Of a DNA stretch of 38,506 bases, positions 7,719-14,204 are shown one piece after another; position 1 is the stretch's first letter, and each line of letters starts with the position of its first letter. Made by a program: the position numbers and the translations under genes. The stretch is taken from assembly GCA_004555205.1 (NCBI GenBank), contig SFIY01000017.1:1-38506 (forward strand), given 5' to 3'. A model generated the notes under the pieces. The model did not search any database. It saw only the letters and a program-made list of their open reading frames with translations, and was not told the origin of the DNA. This stretch comes from Clostridiales bacterium. Lineage in GTDB: Bacteria; Bacillota; Clostridia; Oscillospirales; Oscillospiraceae.

Positions 7719-8306
7719 ATGGAACATATTTTATCACTGATCGGTCTTGCCAAAAAGGCAGGCCGCGTGGAAATCGGTGAGGAGCCTGTGGGCTCTGCCG
7801 CGCGCGGCAAAAAAGCGCGCGTGATCCTGATTGCGGAGGATGCCGCCGCAGCCTCCGTGCGCCGCGCCAAGGCATTCGCCGATGCGGGCAACTGCCTGTA
7901 TCTGACGATCCCCGCCGGCAAGGATGACCTGGGCCGCTGTCTGGGCCGCACAAGCTGTGCCATGGCGGCGGTGACCGACATCGGCTTTGCCGATGCGATC
8001 GTCAAAAAGCTGGCCGCCATGCAGCCGGAGGTCTACGGCGATGCCGCAGAGAAAATAGCGGTAAAAGCCCGCCGCGCTGCCGAGCGCAGGCGTGAGCAGG
8101 CACAGCATGAGAAGAATGTGCGCCGGGGCAAAAAACGCGTTCACGCCGAGGCGGCCGCACCGGCCGTGCAGGCGGAGGAGAAGGAGCCGAAGCGTCCGGC
8201 ACGCACCTATACCAAGCGGCGCGGCATGAAACCCGCGGACCGTGACCGTTTTGTCGGAAGCCGTCCGGTAAAAAAGGGCAAGGGTTCCGACCGCAGGAAG
8301 AAGTAA
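7719..8306 (+). CDS. ylxQ: L7Ae-family RNA-binding protein YlxQ with long basic tail
   Basis: The first 100 residues form an L7Ae/L30e-like domain (LIGLAKKAGRVEIGEE, then RVILIAEDAA) of the YlxQ type, expected to bind kink-turn RNA. The protein is 195 residues, about twice the usual YlxQ size: from residue 105 on it carries a low-complexity tail rich in Arg, Lys, Ala and Glu that ends in a Lys/Arg cluster. The tail is likely disordered and could add non-specific RNA affinity. The gene sits in the conserved position between rnpM and infB. The exact function of YlxQ is not established. Confidence 0.85.
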   Translation: MEHILSLIGLAKKAGRVEIGEEPVGSAARGKKARVILIAEDAAAASVRRAKAFADAGNCLYLTIPAGKDDLGRCLGRTSCAMAAVTDIGFADAIVKKLAAMQPEVYGDAAEKIAVKARRAAERRREQAQHEKNVRRGKKRVHAEAAAPAVQAEEKEPKRPARTYTKRRGMKPADRDRFVGSRPVKKGKGSDRRKK

Positions 8307-8359
8307 ACACGGGTACGGCTTGCCGTATCTTCGTATCACAATGATGGAGGTGGCTATAT

Positions 8360-10699
8360 TTGGGTAGCGTAGGTAACAAATACAGAGTTCACGAGGTGGC
8401 AAAGGATTTCGGAATCCCCACCAAGAAGGTCACGGAGATTTTGACCCAGTACGCCGAGACTCCCAAGAACCATATGCAGGTGCTGGAGGATCGGGAGCTT
8501 TCTCTCATCTTTGAGTATCTGACCCAGCACAATCAGGTGTCCGGTATTCAGGTCATTTTCGCCGAGGGCGCCAAGGCCGCCGAAAAGAAGCCGGAGGAAA
8601 AGCATAACGCCGCTGCCGCTGCAAACAATACCAAAAAGCAACCGGAAAAGAAGGCGGAGAAGAAGGCAGAGGGCAAGGCGCCTCAGGCTGAGAGCAAGCC
8701 TATGTCCCGCGTGCCCCAGACCAAGGTGGTCGATACCCGCAAGGCCACCAATGTCAATCTGGATAAGTACGATGAACGGCTGCAGGACATGGCAGACAGC
8801 CGCAATCGCGGCCGCCGCGATCAGCATCAGCTCCAGGGCAAGGAGAAGTTCCGCAACAAGAAGCGCAGCGGTCCCCAGAGCAACAAGAGTAAGCAGGAGG
8901 AAGCCGACCGTATGCGCCGGCTGCAGTTGGAGATCATCAAAAAGACGCCCGTTACTGTGCAGATCCCTGCGGAGATCAGCGTGGGCGAGCTGGCCAGCCG
9001 CATGAAAAAGACCGGCGCCGAGGTGGTCAAGTGCCTGATGAAGAACGGCGTCATGGCTTCTCTGAGCCAGATGATCGACTTTGACACTGCCGCCATCATT
9101 GCCGAAGAAATGGGCTGCAAGGTGGAGCAGGAGGTCGTTGTCACGATCGAAGAAAAGCTGATCGACGACCATCAGGATGCCGAGGAGGATCTGGTCCCCC
9201 GCGCACCTGTGGTGGTAGTGATGGGCCATGTCGACCACGGCAAGACCAGCCTTTTGGACTATATCCGTAACGCCCATGTGGCCTCCGGCGAGGCCGGCGG
9301 CATTACTCAGCACATCGGTGCCTATCAGGTGCAGGTGAACGGCAAGCCCATCACCTTCCTGGATACCCCGGGCCATGAGGCGTTTACCTCCATGCGTGCC
9401 CGCGGCGCCATGGTCACGGATATTGCCATTCTGGTGGTGGCCGCCGAGGACGGCATTATGCCTCAGACGGTGGAATCCATCAACCACGCCAAGGCTGCGG
9501 AGATTCCCATTATCGTCGCCATCAACAAGATGGATAAACCCGAAGCCAACCCCGAGCGTATCAAGCAGCAGTTGACCGAGTACGGCCTGGTGTGCGAAGA
9601 GTGGGGCGGCGAAACCATCGTATGTCCCATCTCTGCCAAGACCGGTATGGGCGTGGACAATCTGCTGGAAATGCTGACGCTGACCGCCGAGGTGGGCGAG
9701 CTGAAAGCCAACCCCAACCGTGCCGCACAGGGCACCGTCATCGAAGCCCGTCTGGATAAGGGCCGCGGGCCCGTAGCCACACTGCTGGTGCAGAATGGCA
9801 CGCTGAAGCAGGGTGACATTATTATCGCCGGCACAGCCGTGGGCCGTGTGCGTGCCATGATCAGCGACAAGGGTCAGAAGATTACCTCTGCCGGCCCTTC
9901 CGTCCCCGTGGAGATCACCGGACTGTCCGAGGCACCCTCCGCCGGCGCCACCTTCAATGCCGTGGCGGACGAAAAGCTGGCCCGCGAATTGGTGGCGCAG
10001 CGCAAGGAAGAGGAAAAGGCCAAGGCCAACGCGCCTGTCACCAAGGTCTCTCTGGAGGACCTGTTCAGCCAGATTCAGGCCGGCGAAATGAAGAACCTGA
10101 ACCTGATCGTCAAGGCCGACGTGCAGGGCAGTGTGGAGGCTGTGAAGGCTTCTCTGGAGAAGCTGAGCAACGAGGAAGTGCGCGTGCGCGTCATTCACGG
10201 CGGCGTGGGCGCCATCAACGAGTCCGATGTGATGTTGGCCTCTACCTCTCAGGCGATCATCGTGGGCTTCAATGTCCGTCCCGATAACGCCGCCCGCGAC
10301 AGCGCAGCCCGCGCCAATGTGGATATGCGTATGTACCGGGTCATCTACGACGCCATCAACGAGATTGAAGCGGCCATGAAGGGCATGCTGGCACCCAAGT
10401 TCCGCGAGGCACTGCTGGGCCACGCGGAAGTGCGCCAGACCTACAAGGTCTCCGGCGTGGGTACCGTGGCAGGCTGCTATGTTCAGGACGGCAAGCTCCA
10501 GCGTAAGGACTGTCAGGTGCGCCTGGTGCGTGACGGTATCGTCATCCACGAGGGTGTGCTGGCCTCCCTGCAGCGCTTCAAGGATCAGGCCAAGGAGGTT
10601 CTCTCCGGCTACGAGTGCGGCCTGACCATCGAAAAGTTTAACGACATCAAGGAAGGCGACATCATCGAAGCCTTCACCATGGAAGAAATCGAAAGATAA
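8360..10699 (+). CDS. infB: Translation initiation factor IF-2
   Basis: This 779-residue GTPase places initiator tRNA on the 30S subunit. It starts with TTG at 8360, supported by GGAGGTGG 7 bases upstream and by the typical IF2 N-terminus (YRVHEVAKDFG) that immediately follows; the first ATG in frame would cut this off. Residues 70-180 are a low-complexity Lys/Ala/Glu linker. The GTPase domain starts near residue 285 with GHVDHGKTS, then GGITQHIGAY (switch I), DTPGHEAF (G3), NKMDKPE (G4) and SAKTGMGV (G5), followed by domains II, III and the tRNA-binding C-terminus. No frame problems were seen. A large antisense open frame over this gene is a codon-use shadow. Confidence 0.97.
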   Translation: MGSVGNKYRVHEVAKDFGIPTKKVTEILTQYAETPKNHMQVLEDRELSLIFEYLTQHNQVSGIQVIFAEGAKAAEKKPEEKHNAAAAANNTKKQPEKKAEKKAEGKAPQAESKPMSRVPQTKVVDTRKATNVNLDKYDERLQDMADSRNRGRRDQHQLQGKEKFRNKKRSGPQSNKSKQEEADRMRRLQLEIIKKTPVTVQIPAEISVGELASRMKKTGAEVVKCLMKNGVMASLSQMIDFDTAAIIAEEMGCKVEQEVVVTIEEKLIDDHQDAEEDLVPRAPVVVVMGHVDHGKTSLLDYIRNAHVASGEAGGITQHIGAYQVQVNGKPITFLDTPGHEAFTSMRARGAMVTDIAILVVAAEDGIMPQTVESINHAKAAEIPIIVAINKMDKPEANPERIKQQLTEYGLVCEEWGGETIVCPISAKTGMGVDNLLEMLTLTAEVGELKANPNRAAQGTVIEARLDKGRGPVATLLVQNGTLKQGDIIIAGTAVGRVRAMISDKGQKITSAGPSVPVEITGLSEAPSAGATFNAVADEKLARELVAQRKEEEKAKANAPVTKVSLEDLFSQIQAGEMKNLNLIVKADVQGSVEAVKASLEKLSNEEVRVRVIHGGVGAINESDVMLASTSQAIIVGFNVRPDNAARDSAARANVDMRMYRVIYDAINEIEAAMKGMLAPKFREALLGHAEVRQTYKVSGVGTVAGCYVQDGKLQRKDCQVRLVRDGIVIHEGVLASLQRFKDQAKEVLSGYECGLTIEKFNDIKEGDIIEAFTMEEIER

Positions 10700-10703
10700 T
10701 AGC

Positions 10704-10733
10704 AAACGGGCGGGCGAGATCGCCCGCCCGTTT
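10704..10733 (+). terminator. Strong hairpin between infB and rbfA
   Basis: A perfect 13-bp GC-rich stem, AAACGGGCGGGCG (10704-10716) with CGCCCGCCCGTTT (10721-10733), has a 4-base loop AGAT. It follows the infB stop directly, but the downstream T run is short (TTTGTT). It may act as a partial terminator, or as a 3' stabiliser that separates infB and rbfA expression. Confidence 0.65.
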
Positions 10734-10759
10734 GTTCATCCGAAAGGAGCAATACGACT

Positions 10760-11146
10760 ATGGCATCTAACCGTATCGGCCGTATCAACGGCGAGATCCA
10801 GCAGGAGCTGGCAAGCCTGCTGCGCAGCGTAAAGGATCCCCGCGTCGCCGAAGCCATGCTGACCGTCACCCATGTGGATACCACCTCCGACCTGCGCTAT
10901 GCCCGCGTGTATGTGAGCGCACTGAACTGCGAGGATGAAAAGGGCCTTTTGAAGGGTCTCAAGTCCGCCGCCGGTTTCCTGCGCCGGGAATTGGGCAGTA
11001 AGCTGAGCCTGCGCTATACGCCGGAGCTGCAGTTCTTTGTGGACGACTCCATCGCCTATGGCGCGCACATTCTGGATATGCTCAACCATGTCAAGCCCGC
11101 CAATCCCGCCAACGCGGACATCGTACTGCCGGAAGATCAGGAGTAA
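10760..11146 (+). CDS. rbfA: Ribosome-binding factor A
   Basis: This 128-residue KH-fold protein binds the 30S subunit during maturation of the 16S rRNA 5' end and in cold adaptation. Family features are RIGRINGEIQQELASLLR at the start, VTHVDTTSDLRYARVYVSAL in the middle and RYTPELQFFVDDSI near the end. GAAAGGAG precedes the ATG by 10 bases. It follows infB, as in most bacteria, separated by the hairpin at 10704, and nrnA starts 5 bases after its stop. Confidence 0.94.
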   Translation: MASNRIGRINGEIQQELASLLRSVKDPRVAEAMLTVTHVDTTSDLRYARVYVSALNCEDEKGLLKGLKSAAGFLRRELGSKLSLRYTPELQFFVDDSIAYGAHILDMLNHVKPANPANADIVLPEDQE

Positions 11147-11151
11147 GCGTC

Positions 11152-12087
11152 ATGCAAAAGGTCATCGACTATCTGAAAAAATGGGACAATCTGCTGCTTT
11201 TGACCCATGTGCGGCCCGATGGCGATACCATCGGCAGCGCGGCGGCGCTGTGCCGGGCGCTGCGTGACATGGGCAAGACGGCGTACCTCCTTTACAACCC
11301 CGAAATCACCGCCACCTACGAGCCGTATGCCGCGCCCTATTGGGCGGAGGACGGGTTTGTTCCCGAGCACATCATCTCCGTGGATGTGGCCGCACTGAGC
11401 CTGCTGCCGGAAAACGCAGCGATCTATCAAGACCGCATTGCCCTGGCCATTGACCACCACCCCTCCTACGGCGGTTTTGCCGCCGAGGCGTATGTGGATC
11501 CCTCGGCAGCGGCCGCAGGCGAGATCGTCTACGGAATTATTACGCAACTCACCCCTATCACACCCGCCATCGCGCTGCCGCTGTATGTGGCCATCAGTAC
11601 CGACTGCGGCTGCTTCGTCTACGCCAACACCACGGCGCGCACCCACCGCATTGCGGCGGCATTGATGGAGCAGGTGGATGTGTCGGCGGTGAACAAGGCG
11701 CTGTTTCGCACCAAGTCGAAAGTGCGTCTTGCCATGGAAAGCCGCATGGCATCGGAGATGGAGCTGTATGACAATGACCGGGTAGTGGTCATGTCCATCC
11801 CGCTGTCCCTGCGGGAGGAGATGCACGCCACGGAGGCGGATATTGAGGAGCTCAGCTCCCTGGCTGCGTTGGTGGAGGGCACGGACTGCGGCATAACGCT
11901 GCGGGAACTGAAGCCGGGCACGGTCAAGATTTCCGTGCGCTCCGGGCCACGCATTGACGCCTGCGCTGCCTGCCGAAAAATCGGCGGCGGCGGACACCGT
12001 GCGGCCTCCGGCGCCACGGTAGAGGGCACTATGGAGCAGGCCAAACAGGCCATTTTGGCCGCCGTTGCGGAAGTGGCAGGTGCATAA
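11152..12087 (+). CDS. nrnA: DHH-family oligoribonuclease/pAp phosphatase NrnA
   Basis: This 311-residue DHH/DHHA1 phosphoesterase hydrolyses very short RNA oligonucleotides and 3',5'-pAp. Metal-binding motifs of the DHH domain are visible: RPDGD at 21-25, DHHPS at 101-105 and STDCG near residue 150. The C-terminal DHHA1 domain ends with GGGGHRAASG near residue 280, which binds substrate. The order rbfA-nrnA-truB-ribF is common in Clostridia and places nanoRNA decay with ribosome and tRNA maturation. Its TAA is followed directly by the ATG of the truncated first truB copy. Confidence 0.92.
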   Translation: MQKVIDYLKKWDNLLLLTHVRPDGDTIGSAAALCRALRDMGKTAYLLYNPEITATYEPYAAPYWAEDGFVPEHIISVDVAALSLLPENAAIYQDRIALAIDHHPSYGGFAAEAYVDPSAAAAGEIVYGIITQLTPITPAIALPLYVAISTDCGCFVYANTTARTHRIAAALMEQVDVSAVNKALFRTKSKVRLAMESRMASEMELYDNDRVVVMSIPLSLREEMHATEADIEELSSLAALVEGTDCGITLRELKPGTVKISVRSGPRIDACAACRKIGGGGHRAASGATVEGTMEQAKQAILAAVAEVAGA

Positions 12088-12147
12088 ATGGCGAACGGCA
12101 TCATCATTATCGACAAACCCGGCGGCTGGACAAGCATGGATGTGTGC
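12088..12147 (+). repeat. Direct repeat, copy 1 (truB codons 1-20)
   Basis: This copy is identical to 12311-12370 at 59 of 60 positions. The match starts exactly at the ATG and ends after the codon for C20. The bases outside differ on both sides. Confidence 0.95.
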
Positions 12148-12159
12148 CCGTCCCCGTAA
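12088..12159 (+). pseudogene. Truncated first copy of the truB start
   Basis: Sixty bases from the ATG at 12088 match the start of the intact truB at 12311 with a single difference (AAA for AAG in a Lys codon, 12117 against 12340). After codon 20 the frame enters the inserted element and stops at TAA 12157-12159, giving a 23-residue reading. The ATG abuts the nrnA stop, which is the place where truB would begin in an undisturbed operon. It is probably the original start, now cut off. Confidence 0.85.
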
Positions 12160-12310
12160 AATGGCGGCGCATTTTACGGGGTCCCCTCGCATCAATTTTA
12201 CCTCCTCGGCGGAAATGAATTCCGCCTGCGGCAAGGTTTTGCCTTTGGCAAAACACTTGTACGCGCCATTTGGCGCGACAGGCGCACACATACACAGAAG
12301 GAGTTTCCCT
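12148..12310. mobile_element. 163-bp hairpin-rich insert of unknown type
   Basis: The insert holds four successive perfect inverted repeats: 12 bp (12152-12163 with 12170-12181), 7 bp (12208-12214 with 12220-12226), 8 bp (12236-12243 with 12247-12254) and 7 bp (12262-12268 with 12271-12277). It ends in the Shine-Dalgarno sequence AGAAGGAG (12296-12303), 7 bases before the intact truB ATG. It codes for no recognisable protein and has no transposase. Size, palindromic make-up and flanking duplication fit a non-autonomous REP- or MITE-like element. The boundaries are taken from the ends of the direct repeats, and the nature of the element is inference. Confidence 0.6.
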
Positions 12311-12370
12311 ATGGCGAACGGCATCATCATTATCGACAAGCCCGGCGGCTGGACAAGCATGGATGTGTGC
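12311..12370 (+). repeat. Direct repeat, copy 2 (start of intact truB)
   Basis: This is the second copy of the 60-bp duplication, which continues in frame into the full truB gene. Confidence 0.95.
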
Positions 12371-13180
12371 GCCAAGCTGCGCGGCATTTTGAAAACGAAG
12401 AAAATCGGTCACGCCGGCACCCTTGACCCCATGGCCACCGGTGTGCTGCCCGTATTCGTGGGGCAAGCCACCCGCGCCGTCAGCTTCGCTGAATCCGGGC
12501 GCAAGGAATATGCGGCCACGCTGCGTTTAGGGCAGGTCACCGACACGCAGGACACCACCGGCGAAACGCTGGAGGAGCATCCGGTGAAGGTAAGCATGGA
12601 CGATCTGCGTGCCGTGCTGGGCCGGTTCACCGGCGATATTGTGCAAATTCCGCCCATGTTTTCCGCCGTTAAGATCGGTGGGCAAAAGCTCTATGACCTG
12701 GCGCGGCAGGGCAAGACGGTGGAGCGCCAACCGCGTCCGGTGACCGTTTACGAGCTGGAAGTAACGGAGCAGCTCTCCCTCACGGATTTTGCCCTGCGGA
12801 TCCTCTGCTCCAAGGGCACTTATGTGCGCACCCTTTGCCATGACATTGGGCAGGCTTTGGGCTGCGGCGGCTGCATGGCCTCCCTGCGCCGTACCATGGC
12901 GGCCGGTTTTACACTGGCGGAATGCTGCACGCTGGACGAGGTGCAGCAGCAGGGCGAAGCGCTGCTGCGTGACACCGATTCCCTGTTCGGTGAACATCCG
13001 GCTTTCCATATCCGCCATCCCCGGGCGGAGGCATTGTGCCGCAACGGCAATCCCTTCTTCGTAAAAGACGAACTGCCCGACGGGATCTATCGGGTATACG
13101 GCATGGACGGCACTTTTTTGTGCCTGAGCCGACTGCAAGAGGGCACTATGACCTCGATCAAAAATTTTTTCGGAGCGTAA
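12311..13180 (+). CDS. truB: tRNA pseudouridine(55) synthase TruB
   Basis: This 289-residue enzyme converts U55 of the tRNA T-loop to pseudouridine. The catalytic aspartate is D39 in GHAGTLDPMATG, and the early KPGGWTS motif and the later RILCSKGTYVRTL motif are typical. The C-terminus carries a short PUA-like region. The start at 12311 is supported by AGAAGGAG with a 7-base spacer; that ribosome-binding site belongs to the inserted element rather than to the original junction with nrnA. The same frame is open for 246 bases upstream, but those codons run through the insert and nrnA and are not plausible protein. The gene is intact despite the insertion and continues the cluster into ribF. Confidence 0.94.
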   Translation: MANGIIIIDKPGGWTSMDVCAKLRGILKTKKIGHAGTLDPMATGVLPVFVGQATRAVSFAESGRKEYAATLRLGQVTDTQDTTGETLEEHPVKVSMDDLRAVLGRFTGDIVQIPPMFSAVKIGGQKLYDLARQGKTVERQPRPVTVYELEVTEQLSLTDFALRILCSKGTYVRTLCHDIGQALGCGGCMASLRRTMAAGFTLAECCTLDEVQQQGEALLRDTDSLFGEHPAFHIRHPRAEALCRNGNPFFVKDELPDGIYRVYGMDGTFLCLSRLQEGTMTSIKNFFGA

Positions 13181-13184
13181 ACGT

Positions 13185-14090
13185 ATGAAACCTACTGTCA
13201 TTGCCCTCGGTTTTTTTGACGGCGTACATAAAGGCCACGGTGCCCTGTTGAGCCGTACTGTGCAGCGTGCCGCAGAGCTGGACGCGACACCTGCCGTATT
13301 CACCTTTGACCGTCCGCCCAAGGAGGTCGTTACCGGCAAGCCGGTATTTCTCATCAATTCCGCCGAGGACCGGCAGGAGCTGATCCGCCGCATTTACGGG
13401 ATTGAGCAGGTCATTCTTGCGCCCTTCGATCATGAGATGATGACCATGCGCTGGGAGGATTTCATCACAAAGCTGCTCATCGGGCAATACGGCGCGGTGC
13501 ATCTGGTGGCAGGGCACGACTATCACTTCGGCTACAAAAACGAAGGAACGCCGGAGCTGTTGGCAAAAAAGTGCCGTGAGCTGGGGCTCGGCTGCGACAT
13601 TATCCCCAAGGTGACATACGACGGCATCACTGTCAGCTCCACCTATATCCGCACGCTGGTGCAAAACGGCGAGCTGGAGCGCGCCGCAGAATTTCTGGGC
13701 CACCGCCACTGTCTGAGCCAGACGGTGGGCCACGGCCACCGCATCGGACGCACCATCGGCATCCCCACCATCAATCTTTCGGTGCCCGGTCGGGTATTGG
13801 TGCCCGACCACGGCGTCTATGTGACCCGCGTCTATCTGCCGGACGGGCGCAGCTTCCCGGGCGTCACCAATGTGGGAACCCGTCCCACCGTCAGCGAGAG
13901 TGACGCCGTTTCGGTGGAAACCTTTATTCTGGACTTTGACGGCGATCTTTATGGGCAGCATATTCGCGTAGAGTTTTGCTGCCATCTCCGCGGCGAACGG
14001 AAATTTGACTCGTTGGAGGAGCTGCGGCAGCAAATTCATAAGGATATTGCCAAAACGCGTGCATATTTTCAGGAAAACAGCATAGACTGA
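13185..14090 (+). CDS. ribF: Bifunctional riboflavin kinase/FAD synthetase
   Basis: This 301-residue enzyme phosphorylates riboflavin to FMN and adenylates FMN to FAD. The N-terminal nucleotidyltransferase domain has FFDGVHKGH (residues 10-18) and VSSTYIR; the C-terminal kinase domain has GHGHRIGRTIGIPTINL near residue 187 and GVYVTRV and GVTNVGTRPTV further on. It starts 4 bases after truB, and a weak GGAG lies about 9 bases before the ATG, so coupling is likely. No FMN riboswitch precedes it. FMN from this enzyme is the cofactor of the nearby DusB. Confidence 0.95.
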   Translation: MKPTVIALGFFDGVHKGHGALLSRTVQRAAELDATPAVFTFDRPPKEVVTGKPVFLINSAEDRQELIRRIYGIEQVILAPFDHEMMTMRWEDFITKLLIGQYGAVHLVAGHDYHFGYKNEGTPELLAKKCRELGLGCDIIPKVTYDGITVSSTYIRTLVQNGELERAAEFLGHRHCLSQTVGHGHRIGRTIGIPTINLSVPGRVLVPDHGVYVTRVYLPDGRSFPGVTNVGTRPTVSESDAVSVETFILDFDGDLYGQHIRVEFCCHLRGERKFDSLEELRQQIHKDIAKTRAYFQENSID

Positions 14091-14096
14091 TGCTAT

Positions 14097-14135
14097 ATGA
14101 GGCGGATTTTAAGAAAAAATCCGCCTCATTTTTTT
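14097..14135 (+). terminator. Terminator of the rimP-ribF cluster
   Basis: A perfect 14-bp stem (14097-14110 with 14116-14129, core GAGGCGGATTTT) with a 5-base loop is followed by seven T. It is a textbook intrinsic terminator right after ribF. Confidence 0.95.
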
Positions 14136-14147
14136 GTTCTCCATTTC

Positions 14148-14180
14148 CCGACAGCATTTTTCTGCACCCCTGCGTAAAAT
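14148..14180 (+). promoter_or_regulatory. Candidate Spo0A-type promoter of spoIIE
   Basis: TAAAAT (14175-14180) is preceded, with the unusual spacing of 21 bases, by CCGACA (14148-14153). That hexamer lies within CCCGACA, a 5/7 match to the reverse Spo0A box TTCGACA. B. subtilis spoIIE also has a long spacer with Spo0A boxes over the -35. The match is suggestive only. Confidence 0.4.
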
Positions 14181-14204
14181 AAGGGAACAAAGGAGGGCAA
14201 AAAA

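Noticed and set aside
8354..10705. Open frame of 783 codons on the strand opposite infB
   Set aside because: It mirrors infB exactly, has a composition dominated by His, Leu and Gly that results from complementing its codons, and shows no family motif.
12065..12310. Longer truB reading starting upstream of the duplication
   Set aside because: It would run out of frame through the end of nrnA, copy 1 and the insert. The ATG at 12311 has a proper ribosome-binding site and the family N-terminus.
13181..13184. FMN riboswitch before ribF
   Set aside because: The gap between truB and ribF is 4 bases; no leader exists.
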